Of a stretch of 64,000 bases of DNA, positions 1 to 8,303 are shown one piece after another. Below the pieces are notes generated by a model. It did not search any database. It was not told where the DNA came from and saw only the letters and a list, made by a program, of their open reading frames with translations. The DNA is from Sphingobium sp. Leaf26. GTDB taxonomy: Bacteria > Pseudomonadota > Alphaproteobacteria > Sphingomonadales > Sphingomonadaceae. The position numbers were made by a program, and so were the translations under genes. Position 1 is the stretch's first letter; each line of letters opens with the position of its first letter. The stretch lies in assembly GCF_001421665.1 (NCBI RefSeq), contig NZ_LMKV01000003.1, positions 94,368-158,367 on the forward strand, in the 5' to 3' direction.

Positions 1-426
1 GGGCGCGGCGGCCATATCGGATTCTCGCCGATCCTGCCGCAATCGGGCGTTGCGGCGCAGGCCCAGTTCCAGCGCACCTACGCCCGCTACAAGGAATATG
101 GCATGGACTATCAGGCCAGCTTCGCCTTTGGCGAGCGCCACCTCATCAACGTCAACGCCGTGCTCATCAACAAGGATGATCCCGATATGATGGGCCGGGT
201 CGATCCTTTCCTCAAGCAGCTGATCGCCGATGCCAAGGCGCAAGGCTATGGTGAATATCGCACCCATCTCGACTATATGGACGCGGTTGCTGGCACCTAT
301 GACTATAACAAGGGCGCGCTGGGGCTGCTCAACCGCAAGGTGAAGGACGCGCTTGACCCCAAGGGCGTGATCGCGCCGGGGAAGAGCGGCATCTGGCCCA
401 GCAGCCATACAGGAGGGCAGGGCTGA
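1..426 (+). CDS. C-terminal part of a VAO/p-cresol methylhydroxylase-type FAD oxidase
   Basis: The reading frame is open from the window edge and its start lies outside. The visible 141 residues are the end of the cap and C-terminal region of the vanillyl-alcohol oxidase / 4-cresol dehydrogenase / eugenol hydroxylase family. The YRTHLDYMD segment and the terminal IAPGKSGIWP are typical of that family. Such enzymes use FAD to oxidise the para-alkyl side chain of 4-hydroxyphenyl compounds and pass electrons to a c-type cytochrome. The stop overlaps the ATG of the cytochrome c gene (TGATG), which supports a flavocytochrome pair. The FAD-binding half and any covalent FAD ligand are not visible, so the substrate (cresol, eugenol, vanillyl alcohol type) is open. 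Confidence 0.85.
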   Translation, partial: GRGGHIGFSPILPQSGVAAQAQFQRTYARYKEYGMDYQASFAFGERHLINVNAVLINKDDPDMMGRVDPFLKQLIADAKAQGYGEYRTHLDYMDAVAGTYDYNKGALGLLNRKVKDALDPKGVIAPGKSGIWPSSHTGGQG

Positions 427-821
427 TGCGCCGGGGGATGATCGCCCTAATGGGCGCGGCGCTGGTGCTGGCGGGCGCGGCTTGCGGCCGGGCGAGCGAA
501 ACGCCGGCGCCGGCCTCCAAGGGACCGCCGCCCTTGCCAGCACCCGAAACCCTGTCGTCGCGACCCGCGGCCGGACCGGGCGAGAAACTGTATCTGGCGA
601 AATGCGCCATGTGCCATGGGCCGGGCGGCATGGGGACGGGGCTGCTCGCGCGGCGGATGGACCAGCCCTTGCTGGAAAAGCGCACCGATCTGACCGCCGA
701 TTATGTCGTGCAGGCGGCGCGCATGGGGATCGGCAACATGCCCGCCATCCCGCGCGGCGAAGTGAGCGACGCGGAGTTGCAAATGATCGCGCAGCATCTG
801 GCGAAGGGAGCAAAGCCATGA
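426..821 (+). CDS. Class I cytochrome c, electron acceptor of the flavoprotein
   Basis: A 131-residue protein with an N-terminal hydrophobic export signal (residues 5-20) ending in LAGAACG; Cys20 could be a weak lipobox. A proline/alanine-rich linker (27-51) follows, then a cytochrome c domain with heme motif CAMCH at residues 60-64. Met105 in GNMP is the likely sixth heme ligand. It starts inside the stop of the upstream FAD oxidase and its own stop overlaps the next ATG, so the three genes are translationally coupled. By analogy with p-cresol methylhydroxylase and eugenol hydroxylase it should be the periplasmic cytochrome subunit that takes electrons from the flavin. Whether it is lipid-anchored or soluble cannot be decided here. 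Confidence 0.85.
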   Translation: MRRGMIALMGAALVLAGAACGRASETPAPASKGPPPLPAPETLSSRPAAGPGEKLYLAKCAMCHGPGGMGTGLLARRMDQPLLEKRTDLTADYVVQAARMGIGNMPAIPRGEVSDAELQMIAQHLAKGAKP

Positions 822-1321
822 GCGCCCTGTCCCGTCGCGCTTTTCTGGCGAGCGTCGCGGTCGCATCGGCGGCGCTGGCGGGCAGTCGGGCAGACGCGGC
901 AACACGGCCGCTATTGCTACATGATCCTGAACTGCTCGCTGGCCGCTGCTTCGCCGCGCGCGCGCAGTTGCTTGGGGCACAGCCCGTTGCGCTGGCAGGC
1001 GATCGGGTGCGGCAGATGCAGGCTTTGCTCGCGTCCGCACCAGCGGCGCTCTTCGCCGTGACACGGCGGAGTGACGAACTGCTGGTCGGGGAAATCGCCG
1101 CCGAAGCAGGCTATCGCCGGGTGGCTTTGGTGCGCCATGACAACGGACATATGATGGCGAACTGTGCGCCGGATGGCGTGGCCGTTGCCAAGTTGGCGCA
1201 ACTCTCGGGTGCGGCATGGCCGGAAGTCTTCGCCGAAATGGCGGTGGCTAAGGTTGGTCAGTGCGCTGCCGTATCCGAAAGCCGTGTCATGACTGCCCAC
1301 AGTTGGGTGATGGTTAAATAG
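818..1321 (+). CDS. Tat-exported protein of unknown function
   Basis: A 167-residue protein whose ATG overlaps the stop of the cytochrome c gene (ATGA). The N-terminus SRRAFLASVAVASAALAG is a convincing twin-arginine signal with a cleavage region around residues 22-28 (ADAA). The mature part has scattered Cys and His residues but no family I recognise. Tat export suggests folding with a cofactor, or with the flavoprotein, before transport. Position as third gene of the flavocytochrome operon suggests an accessory or assembly role. In a known eugenol hydroxylase locus a small redox protein (azurin) lies between the subunits, but no azurin copper motif is visible here. The gene is real by coupling and codon pattern; function unknown. 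Confidence 0.7.
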   Translation: MSALSRRAFLASVAVASAALAGSRADAATRPLLLHDPELLAGRCFAARAQLLGAQPVALAGDRVRQMQALLASAPAALFAVTRRSDELLVGEIAAEAGYRRVALVRHDNGHMMANCAPDGVAVAKLAQLSGAAWPEVFAEMAVAKVGQCAAVSESRVMTAHSWVMVK

Positions 1322-1332
1322 CAAACCCTTTC

Positions 1333-1420
1333 CCCGTTCGGGCTGAGCCCGTCGAAGCCCCGTTCTTCTTTGCAACTCGGAAGAAAGAACGGTCCTTCGA
1401 CAGGCGCATGGGGAACGACT
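1333..1420. repeat. Sphingomonad-type intergenic palindromic repeat
   Basis: Between the convergent ends of the Tat gene and the SnoaL-like gene lies an imperfect inverted repeat. The left side contains CGTTCGGGCTGAGCCCGTCG and the right side GTCCTTCGACAGGC, with arms CCGTTCTTCTTT and AAGAAAGAACGG around a 9-nt loop. It resembles the abundant 'GCTGAGC..GTCGAAG / CTTCGACA' intergenic repeats of sphingomonads (from memory, not searched). It may double as a bidirectional terminator. No T-tract is obvious. Confidence 0.55.
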
Positions 1421-1444
1421 CTTATGGGAAGCGTGGCGCTCCAG

Positions 1445-1942
1445 TCAGCGCGTTATAATCAGCGAATCCGGCCGCTTGCGCGGTACCCACTCGCCACGGC
1501 CAGGGAAATTCTTCAGCACCTCGCCGTCCCACAGCCGCACGGTGCGGCGATGGAAGCGCCACTGGCCGTCCGCGCCCTTCACGGCATGATCGTCATACCA
1601 GCCGGCGAAGCGCAGCAGGTAAGGCGGCTCGCCCTCGCACTCCGTCACGAATGCGAAGCCGCGCATCTTGCAACTGCCATCGTCCTGCGCCCTATATTGA
1701 ACCTGCGTTACATGGTGCTGACGCCCCGGAAAGCCCGGCGCATTGCGGTAATGTTCGGCGATGCCGCGAATCCCCTCATGCCCTTCCCAGATGTCGGGAT
1801 CGTCGAACACCTCCTCCACCATGCGCGCGTCCGGCGTGAAGCAGGCGACCAGCCCGTCCACATCACCGGTATCGAGCGCCCAGCTATAGGCGGCGATCAG
1901 GTCTTGCAGCGCGATCCTGTCCTCGATCGGAAGGGAAGGCAT
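1445..1942 (-). CDS. SnoaL/NTF2-like protein (polyketide cyclase or aromatic-modifying fold)
   Basis: A 165-residue single-domain protein of the NTF2/SnoaL-like family. The features are the N-terminal helix IALQDLIAAYSWALDTGD, the GHEGIRGIAEHY segment and the terminal aromatic strand WRFHRRTVRLWDGE. The start at 1942 (MPSLPIEDR) is chosen because AAAGGAG lies just upstream. A longer reading to 1987 would run through the divergent promoter. Members include SnoaL cyclases, dehydratases and lyases, and small aromatic-compound isomerases. It is transcribed divergently from the NmrA/PQQ/GMC operon from a shared regulatory region, so it probably acts in the same pathway. The catalytic function is unassigned. 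Confidence 0.75.
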   Translation of the reverse strand: MPSLPIEDRIALQDLIAAYSWALDTGDVDGLVACFTPDARMVEEVFDDPDIWEGHEGIRGIAEHYRNAPGFPGRQHHVTQVQYRAQDDGSCKMRGFAFVTECEGEPPYLLRFAGWYDDHAVKGADGQWRFHRRTVRLWDGEVLKNFPGRGEWVPRKRPDSLIITR

Positions 1943-1969
1943 GATAGTCACTCTCCTTTTATCTATGGC

Positions 1970-2006
1970 TTGACGCAATAATAACATTCGTTACGATTAT
2001 CTGCAA
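1970..2006. promoter_or_regulatory. Divergent promoter with TetR-type operator TAACATTCGTTA
   Basis: Rightward: TTGACG (1970-1975), 16-bp spacer, TACGAT (1992-1997), reading into the NmrA-like gene at 2039. Leftward: TTGCAG (complement of 2001-2006), 17-bp spacer, TATTAT (complement of 1978-1983), reading into the SnoaL-like gene. The near-palindrome TAACATTCGTTA (1982-1993) lies between both pairs of boxes, so a bound repressor would block both directions. Near-identical operators occupy the same position at 17642, 19169 and 23625. Confidence 0.75.
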
Positions 2007-2038
2007 CAAGACGACAGATCATGCAAGCGAGAGGACGC

Positions 2039-2953
2039 ATGGGGAAGATCATCATTTCAGGCGCTTCGGGTTCGTTCGGCCGGGCGGCGGCGCAACTGCT
2101 GCTGGAAAAGGTCGCACCGCACGATGCGATATTGCTGACCCGCACACCGGCCAAGCTGGCCGATCTCGCCGCACGCGGCGCCGATGTCCGCTTCGCCGAT
2201 TTCGACGACCCTGCCAGCCTGCCCGACGCGATGGCCGGAGGCGAAAGGATGCTGCTGATCAGCACCGCGCGCGTCGGCACCCGCGTCGGCCAGCATCGCC
2301 ATGCGGTGGAAGCGGCGGTCGCGGCTGGCGTGAAACATATCGTCTACACCTCGATCATCGCCGCCGACGCACCCGGCAATCCGGCGATCGTCAAGAACGA
2401 CCATCGCGCGACGGAGGAGATCATCGAAGCCTCCGGCGCGGCCTGGACCCATTTGCGCGACAGCCAATATGCCGAGGCGATCGCCGGGCCGATGACGATC
2501 CCCGCGCTGATGATGGGCGGCAAGCCCGACAATTGCGGCGACGGCCCGGTGGCTTTCGTCAGCCGCGACGATTGTGTCGCGACGGCCGTGGGCGTGCTGA
2601 CCCAGCCGGGGCATGAGAATAAAGCCTATGTGCTGACCGGCCCCGACCTCATCACCATTCCGCAGGCGATGGCGATGGCCAGCGAAATAGCCGGCAAGCC
2701 GATCGTGGTCGATGCGGTCGATGACGAAGCGATGTTCGCCTATTTCGATGCGCTCGGCGCGCCGCGTCACGCCTCCGATATCATCCCCGAAGGGCCGATC
2801 CCCTGGTCCAGCGTCGATATGGTGACATTCGGCCAGTCGATCCGCGAAGGCTATTTTGCGGAAAAGACCGACTGGGTGGAAAAGATCACGGGCCGCAAAC
2901 CCAGGAGCCTGCGCCACGTGATGCTGGCGCACAAGGAAAGCTGGCCCCTGTGA
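2039..2953 (+). CDS. NmrA-like NAD(P)-binding Rossmann protein
   Basis: A 304-residue protein starting MGKIIISGASGSFG, with the GxxGxxG dinucleotide motif of atypical short-chain dehydrogenases at residues 8-14. It continues as an NmrA / QorB-like protein (NAD(P)H:quinone reductase 2 group). RTPAKLADLAARGADVRFADFDDP matches the second Rossmann unit, and no SDR YxxxK pair is evident. The ATG at 2039 follows AGAGGA at good spacing and is preferred over 2021. First gene of a TetR-operator-controlled operon with PQQ and GMC dehydrogenases. A role as a quinone/aldehyde reductase or redox sensor is possible; the substrate is unknown. Confidence 0.75.
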   Translation: MGKIIISGASGSFGRAAAQLLLEKVAPHDAILLTRTPAKLADLAARGADVRFADFDDPASLPDAMAGGERMLLISTARVGTRVGQHRHAVEAAVAAGVKHIVYTSIIAADAPGNPAIVKNDHRATEEIIEASGAAWTHLRDSQYAEAIAGPMTIPALMMGGKPDNCGDGPVAFVSRDDCVATAVGVLTQPGHENKAYVLTGPDLITIPQAMAMASEIAGKPIVVDAVDDEAMFAYFDALGAPRHASDIIPEGPIPWSSVDMVTFGQSIREGYFAEKTDWVEKITGRKPRSLRHVMLAHKESWPL

Positions 2954-5151
2954 TGAACAGCATGAAAAAGCCGCTGCTTATATTGGCTGGCCTGCTGGCG
3001 CTTTCGTCCTGCACCGGTCGCGGACCCGGCGGCGCCAGCGGCGCCGGCGACGACTGGCCCTATACTGGCGGCGACGTCTGGGGCAGCCATCATTCGCACC
3101 TGACCGATATCGACAAAGGCAATGTCGGCAAGCTCGGCCTCGCCTGGTCCTATGATCTCAACACCAACCGCGTGCAGGAAGCGACGCCGGTGGTGGTCGA
3201 TGGCGTCATGTATACCAGTGGCAATCTCGGCCGCGTCTATGCGCTCGACGCGGCGACCGGCAAGCCGCTCTGGACCTTCGAGCCGGAGGTGGACATGCAG
3301 GCGAACCGATCCGCCTGCTGCGATCAGGCCAATCGCGGCGTCGCGGTCGCCAATGGCAAGGTGATGGTCGGCGCGCTCGACGGCATGCTCTACGCGCTTG
3401 ACGCGAAGAGCGGGAAAATCCTCTGGAAAGTCGACACGGTGGTCGATCACAGCCGCGGCTATACGAGTACCGGCGCGCCCGAAGTGGCGGGCGACCTCGT
3501 CATCATCGGCAATGCCGGCGCGGAATATGACACGCGCGGTTACGTGACCGCCTATCGCATCGCCGATGGCGGGCAGGCCTGGCGCTTCTTCACCGTGCCA
3601 CACGACCCGGCCAAGGGACCGCAGGAGGACAAGGCGCTCGACGCCGCGCTCAAGACCTGGGACGCCAGGAGCCGGTGGGACATTGGCGGCGGCGGTACCG
3701 TCTGGGACGCGATCAATTACGATCCCAAGTTCGGCACTGTCTATATCGGCGTCGGCAATGGCGGCCCCTATTCCATCGCCACCCGATCGCCCAAGGGCGG
3801 CACCAACCTCTATCTTTCCTCCATCGTCGCGCTGGATGCCAAAAGCGGCGCGGTGAAATGGCATTATCAGGAAACGCCCGGCGATAGCTGGGACTTCACC
3901 GCCACCCAGCCGATGGTGCTGACGCAGATGGAGGTGGACGGTACGGTCCGCCCGGTCATCCTCCATTCGCCCAAGAACGGCTATCTGTTCGTGCTGGACC
4001 GCGAGACCGGCAAGCCGCTGCGCGTCAATCCGCTGGTACGGACCAACTGGACCACGGGGTTCGACAAGAATGGCGCGCCGCAGATGACGCCGGAGCGGAC
4101 CGATTTCTGGAACGGCCCGCGCCTCATCTTCCCGGCGTCCGCGGGCGCGCGCAACTGGTATCCGGCGGCCTATGATGCGGAACGCAAAAGCTATTACGCC
4201 CATGTGCTGGACATGGGGAACCTCATGTTCACCGTGCCCCCCGGCACGCCTGCGGAAGCGAGGCGACCCAAGGCGCTCAACGTCCAGACGACCCTGATCT
4301 TCACGCCGCAATTGCAGGCCGTGTTGCCGACCCTGCCGCCCGCGATCCGCGAACAGGTGGAAAAGCTGCCCGAAATGCAGTGGGTCAAGGACAAGCCCTA
4401 TAGCAGCGAGTTGCGCGCCATCGACCCGCTGACCGGTAAGGCGCGCTGGTCGGTCCCGACCGAGGGCTGGCAGGACCGGATGGGCATGCTGTCGACCGCA
4501 TCCGGCCTGATCGTCCATGGCACGATCGGCGGCAAGCTGATCGTCCGCGACGCCGACACCGGCAAGCTGATCAAGGAAATCGACACCGGCAGTTCGATCA
4601 TGGCCGCGCCCATGACCTACCGTGTGAAGGGCGTGCAATATATCGCGGTTGCGGCCGGCTTCGGCGGGGGTGGTTGGGGCTATGTGCCGCGTTACTCCGC
4701 CGCCTATCGCAATGGCAACGCCAACCGCATCCTGGTGTTCAGGCTGGATGGCGGCCCGGTGCCGCAGCCGACCGCGCTGCCACCGCTCGAACCGGCCGAA
4801 GCGCCCCCCGCGCAGAAGCCCGGCGTGACGCCCGCGATGATCGCCAGGGGTCAGGGGCTGTTCTTCCAGAATTGCGCCATCTGCCACAGCAACCAGTTGC
4901 GCTCCACCGCGCCGGACCTGCGCCGGATGCAGCCGGGCACGCATGATGTGTTCAACCAGATCGTGCGCGAAGGGCTGCTGCTTCCCAATGGCATGCCCCG
5001 CTGGGACGATTTGCTGAGCGTCGATGATGTGGACGCGCTCCACGCCTGGCTGATCGCCGAGCAGGGACCGCTGCGAGAGCGGGAATTGAAGCTGAAGGCG
5101 GCGGGCCAGCCGCTCGACGCGCCCAGCGCCGCCATCATGTCCAACTTCTAG
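2953..5151 (+). CDS. PQQ-dependent quinohemoprotein alcohol dehydrogenase, predicted lipoprotein
   Basis: A 732-residue protein with an eight-bladed PQQ propeller followed by a C-terminal cytochrome c domain (type II alcohol dehydrogenase). Family marks: adjacent cysteines in RSACCDQANRG (the vicinal disulfide over PQQ), the GGGGTVWDAINYDP blade motif, GDSWDFTATQ carrying the active-site Asp region, and heme motif CAICH near the end. The signal peptide ends LALSSC, a good lipobox, so the mature enzyme is probably membrane-anchored in the periplasm. The ATG at 2953 overlaps the upstream stop (TGATG); GTG at 2950 is an alternative. It would oxidise an alcohol, plausibly a lignin-derived side-chain alcohol, and pass electrons via its heme. 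No PQQ synthesis genes are present here. Confidence 0.9.
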   Translation: MNSMKKPLLILAGLLALSSCTGRGPGGASGAGDDWPYTGGDVWGSHHSHLTDIDKGNVGKLGLAWSYDLNTNRVQEATPVVVDGVMYTSGNLGRVYALDAATGKPLWTFEPEVDMQANRSACCDQANRGVAVANGKVMVGALDGMLYALDAKSGKILWKVDTVVDHSRGYTSTGAPEVAGDLVIIGNAGAEYDTRGYVTAYRIADGGQAWRFFTVPHDPAKGPQEDKALDAALKTWDARSRWDIGGGGTVWDAINYDPKFGTVYIGVGNGGPYSIATRSPKGGTNLYLSSIVALDAKSGAVKWHYQETPGDSWDFTATQPMVLTQMEVDGTVRPVILHSPKNGYLFVLDRETGKPLRVNPLVRTNWTTGFDKNGAPQMTPERTDFWNGPRLIFPASAGARNWYPAAYDAERKSYYAHVLDMGNLMFTVPPGTPAEARRPKALNVQTTLIFTPQLQAVLPTLPPAIREQVEKLPEMQWVKDKPYSSELRAIDPLTGKARWSVPTEGWQDRMGMLSTASGLIVHGTIGGKLIVRDADTGKLIKEIDTGSSIMAAPMTYRVKGVQYIAVAAGFGGGGWGYVPRYSAAYRNGNANRILVFRLDGGPVPQPTALPPLEPAEAPPAQKPGVTPAMIARGQGLFFQNCAICHSNQLRSTAPDLRRMQPGTHDVFNQIVREGLLLPNGMPRWDDLLSVDDVDALHAWLIAEQGPLRERELKLKAAGQPLDAPSAAIMSNF

Positions 5152-5159
5152 GAATAGCT

Positions 5160-6767
5160 ATGGAAGATACCGACATCATCGTCGTGGGCGGCGGATCGGC
5201 CGGGTCTGCGATGACCGGGCGGCTGGCCGAAGCAGGTCTCTCCGTCACCCTGATCGAGGCGGGCGGGACCGACCGGCACATGCGGTCGCGCATCCCGGCC
5301 TTGACCAGCGCCATCGTGCAGAACCCGGCCTATGACTGGTGCTATCAGGCCGAACCGGACCCGTCGCTGGGCGGCCGGGCGGACATCTGGCCGGCGGGCA
5401 GGATGCTGGGCGGGGGCAGTGCGCTCAACGGCATGATGTTCATACGCGGCCATCGCTGGGACTATGACGAATGGGCGCGGCAGGGGGCTGCGGGATGGGA
5501 CTATGATGCGGTCCTGCCCTATTTCCGACGCATGGAGGATAATGAACGCGGCGCCGACACATGGCGCGGCACAGGCGGCCCGATCGCGGTGTCGGAAGGG
5601 CGCGCCCGCTATCCGATCACCGACCAGTGGATCGCGGCGGCGCAGGCGGCGGGCATCCCCCGATCACCGGACCTGAACGGCGAACAGGCCGAAGGCGTCG
5701 ATTATGTGCAGGTGTCGCAGCGCAACGGCGAACGTTGCTCCGCAGCGGGTGGCTATCTCCACGAACGGCGCGGCGGGAAGGCCCCCACGGTCCTGCTGGA
5801 AGCGCAACTGCTGCGCCTCAGAATCGAAGATGGCCGCGCGGTCGGCATCGTCTATTGGCAGGATGGCGTCGAAAAGACGCTGCTGGCTCGTCATGGCGTG
5901 GTGCTGAGCGCCGGGTCGATGAACACGCCGCGGCTGCTGATGCTGTCGGGCATCGGCCCGGCCGATCATCTGCGTACCCATGGCATCGCCGTGGTCCGCG
6001 ACCTGCCCGGCGTCGGCGCCAATCTTCAGGATCATGTCGGCACCCATGTGGTGAACGAAGTCGATGCGCGGACGCTCAACAGCGATGCGCAGGGGCTACG
6101 CGGGGCATGGCAGGTTTTGCGCTACGCCCTCGCCCGGCGCGGCGCGTTGACCACGGCGATCGGTCACGCGCAGGCCTTCGTAAAGAGCCGGGCGGATCTG
6201 CCCGCACCGAATCTCCAGATCAGCTTTGCCGCCTTCGCCTTCGATTTCGATGAGCAGGGTCGGCTGATGCTGCGCAAGACGCCGTCCGTTTCCACTTTGG
6301 TCGGCCTGATGCGGCCCAGCCATCGCGGGCGGATCAGTCTGCGCTCCGCCGATCCGTTCGCGCCACCGAAGATCGAGCATCGCCAGCTCGGCAGCGATGA
6401 CGATATCGACCAGATCGTAGAGGGGATCGGCATTGCCCGCGCGATCCTGAATGAGACAGCGATCGGGACACATATAAAAAGCGAATTGCGTCCCGGCGCG
6501 GCGTTGACCGATCCGGATCAGTTGCGCGCCTATGTCCGCATGGCGTCGATCCCGCTCTATCATCCGGTCGGGACGGCGAAGATGGGCCGGGCGGACGATG
6601 CGCAGGCGGTGGTGGACGCCGATCTCGCCGTCATCGGCATCGACGGGCTGTGGGTGGCGGACGCTTCCGTCATGCCGACCCTGCCGGCGGGGAACACCAA
6701 TGCCACCGCCATCATGATCGGCGACAAGGGCGCAGACCATGTGCTGAAAAAGCTGCGCCGTAACTGA
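5160..6767 (+). CDS. GMC-family FAD alcohol oxidoreductase
   Basis: A 535-residue glucose-methanol-choline oxidoreductase. FAD binding: GGGSAGSAMTGRLAEAG at residues 10-26. GMC signature 1 lies around GRMLGGGSALNGMMFIRG and signature 2 around GSMNTPRLLMLSGIGP. The active-site region near the end is YHPVGTAKMG (His) and PAGNTNATAIMIGDKGA (Asn). There is no signal peptide, so it is cytoplasmic. AGGAA lies just upstream of the ATG. In Sphingobium SYK-6 a GMC enzyme (HpvZ) oxidises the gamma-alcohol of beta-hydroxypropiovanillone, and other GMC enzymes act in the phenylcoumaran pathway. This gene, beside a PQQ dehydrogenase and in the same regulon as a stilbene oxygenase, could serve either route. 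The exact substrate is inference. Confidence 0.85.
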   Translation: MEDTDIIVVGGGSAGSAMTGRLAEAGLSVTLIEAGGTDRHMRSRIPALTSAIVQNPAYDWCYQAEPDPSLGGRADIWPAGRMLGGGSALNGMMFIRGHRWDYDEWARQGAAGWDYDAVLPYFRRMEDNERGADTWRGTGGPIAVSEGRARYPITDQWIAAAQAAGIPRSPDLNGEQAEGVDYVQVSQRNGERCSAAGGYLHERRGGKAPTVLLEAQLLRLRIEDGRAVGIVYWQDGVEKTLLARHGVVLSAGSMNTPRLLMLSGIGPADHLRTHGIAVVRDLPGVGANLQDHVGTHVVNEVDARTLNSDAQGLRGAWQVLRYALARRGALTTAIGHAQAFVKSRADLPAPNLQISFAAFAFDFDEQGRLMLRKTPSVSTLVGLMRPSHRGRISLRSADPFAPPKIEHRQLGSDDDIDQIVEGIGIARAILNETAIGTHIKSELRPGAALTDPDQLRAYVRMASIPLYHPVGTAKMGRADDAQAVVDADLAVIGIDGLWVADASVMPTLPAGNTNATAIMIGDKGADHVLKKLRRN

Positions 6768-6807
6768 GGCGCTGGCGGCGGGCCGGCGGCTTTGCCACAA
6801 GGCGGTC

Positions 6808-7371
6808 ATGAAACTGAGTCGTGACGCGATTGTCGATGAAGCGATCGCCCTGTTGCAGGAAGAGGGGCTGGAGGCGGTATCGCTGCGCAATGTCGCGGCC
6901 CGGCTCGACGCGAAGGCGCCCTCGCTCGCCCGTCATGTCGGCGACAAGCAGAATCTGCTCGCGTTGATGTCGACCAGGCTGTTTTTCGAGGCGCTGGATG
7001 ATGTTGTGCCGGGCGGGCCGTGGACGGACTGGATGGTTCGTTTCGGTCAGGCGCTCTGGCGCAAGCAGCGCTCGACCCGCGATGCCGCCATGCTGATCGC
7101 GGCTGCGCCGGCCTATGTCGGTTCGATCGGGGCGATCGAGGCGCGGCTGGCTGCGCAGATGGCTGCAACCGGGCTGGCGCCGGCGCGTGGCATGCTGATC
7201 CAGTCGGCGGTACAGGCGCTGGTGACGGGCTGGACGGGCTTTGCGACCGGGCCGCAGGGGGAGGACATCGCCCGTCTGGTCGCGATAGATGCCGCCATGG
7301 ACAGCAGCCTGCGCGCGCTGGTCCATGGTTTCGCGGACGATGGGCTGGACCCGGCCGACATGGCGCGATAA
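6808..7371 (+). CDS. TetR-family transcriptional repressor
   Basis: A 187-residue regulator. The N-terminal helix-turn-helix spans about residues 8-50 (IVDEAIALLQEEG, VSLRNVAARLDAKAPSLARHVGDK). The all-helical effector domain resembles TetR class C-terminal domains. It sits 40 bp behind the GMC gene with AAGGCGG upstream and no separate promoter evident, so it is probably the last gene of the operon whose promoter at 1970 carries a TAACATTCGTTA operator. This would be autoregulation. It is the only TetR gene in the window and so the simplest candidate for binding all four TAACGNNCGTTA-type sites (1982, 17642, 19169, 23625). Effector unknown, plausibly an aromatic pathway intermediate. Confidence 0.85.
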   Translation: MKLSRDAIVDEAIALLQEEGLEAVSLRNVAARLDAKAPSLARHVGDKQNLLALMSTRLFFEALDDVVPGGPWTDWMVRFGQALWRKQRSTRDAAMLIAAAPAYVGSIGAIEARLAAQMAATGLAPARGMLIQSAVQALVTGWTGFATGPQGEDIARLVAIDAAMDSSLRALVHGFADDGLDPADMAR

Positions 7372-7403
7372 GTCCGGCGGCGAAGGCTGTGCCTTCGACC
7401 GCG

Positions 7404-7572
7404 TCGGTGCCCGCAAGGGCTTGAAAGGGAATATGGTGCGGCCGCCAACGGCCCAATCCATGGCTGTCCCTGCAACTGTGAGCGGCGAGCCACCGGGCCA
7501 TCATGCCATTGGGAGCGATCCTGAGAAGGCGGTCCGGCCGGCGACGACCCGCAAGCCAGGAGACCTGCCGGC
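7404..7572 (+). promoter_or_regulatory. Cobalamin (AdoCbl-class) riboswitch upstream of cobO
   Basis: Conserved elements appear in order: GGGAATATGGTGCGG, GCTGTCCCTGCAACTGTGAG (core J6/3 region), CCATTGGG, GAAGGCGG, and the B12 box GCAAGCCAGGAGACCTGCC at 7551-7569. It lies 120 nt before the cobO start. It should lower expression of cobO-cbiA when adenosylcobalamin is abundant. The core is almost identical to the second copy at 9.6 kb. The boundaries are approximate. Confidence 0.93.
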
Positions 7573-7691
7573 GCGGGTCGCTCTTGCCCCGGCCCAGGGA
7601 CTGGCCCGGACACGGTTCTTCCGTTCGAGCGACATGCAAAGCGGCGTCGCGGCCATCCCGGCCGCGCGCCCTGTCGACGGGAGCAAGGCAG

Positions 7692-8303
7692 ATGGAAGAG
7701 CAGGATCGGATCAACGCCCGGCATAATGAGAAGGCCCGCAAGCGGCAGGCCTTCATGCAGGCCAAGATTGCCCAAAAGACGGACGAGAAGGGACTGCTGA
7801 TCGTTCATACCGGCAAGGGGAAGGGCAAATCGACCGCCGCCTTCGGCCTCGTCTGCCGGGCGCTCGGCCATGGCATGAAGGTGGGCATCGTCCAGTTCAT
7901 CAAGGGTGGCTGGGCGACGGGGGAAAAGGCGGTCTATGCCGCCTTTCCCGATCAGGTCGATCATCGGGTGATGGGCGAAGGCTTCACCTGGGACACGCAG
8001 GATCGCGCCCGCGACATCGCCTGGGCGCAGGCCGGCTGGGCGGAGGTGCAGCGCATGATCGCCGACCCCGGCTATGCCATGGTGGTGGCGGACGAACTCA
8101 ATATCGTGCTGCGCTACAATTATCTGGCGGTCGATGATGTCGTCGCCGGGCTGATGGATCGCGATCCGATGAAACATGTCGTCGTGACCGGCCGCAACGC
8201 GCCCGACGCACTGATTGAGGCGGCCGATCTGGTGACCGACATGGTGCAGGTGAAGCATCATTTCCATGCCGGCATCAAGGCGCAGCGGGGCATCGAATTT
8301 TGA
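7692..8303 (+). CDS. cobO: Corrinoid adenosyltransferase CobO/BtuR type
   Basis: A 203-residue cytoplasmic enzyme that transfers the adenosyl group of ATP to cob(I)alamin or cob(I)yrinate diamide. P-loop HTGKGKGKST lies at about residues 40-49 and is followed by AAFGLVCRALGHG. VVADELNIVLRYNYL is the conserved Asp-Glu region of CobA/CobO proteins, and KHHFHAGIKAQRGIEF is the family's usual C-terminus. The start at 7692 (MEEQDRINARH) follows AAGGCAG. A longer in-frame reading would translate the riboswitch and is rejected. First gene of a B12-riboswitch operon, overlapping cbiA by 4 nt. Confidence 0.95.
   Translation: MEEQDRINARHNEKARKRQAFMQAKIAQKTDEKGLLIVHTGKGKGKSTAAFGLVCRALGHGMKVGIVQFIKGGWATGEKAVYAAFPDQVDHRVMGEGFTWDTQDRARDIAWAQAGWAEVQRMIADPGYAMVVADELNIVLRYNYLAVDDVVAGLMDRDPMKHVVVTGRNAPDALIEAADLVTDMVQVKHHFHAGIKAQRGIEF

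Noticed and set aside
2851..5043. Long open frame antisense to the PQQ dehydrogenase (also similar long frames at 9976-12015 and 13954-16098)
   Set aside because: High GC gives long antisense frames opposite real genes. The translations are His/Arg/Ala-rich without domains, while the opposite strand has clear families.
7503..7691. In-frame N-terminal extension of CobO
   Set aside because: It would translate through the cobalamin riboswitch. MEEQDRINARH at 7692 matches the usual CobO start and has a ribosome-binding site.
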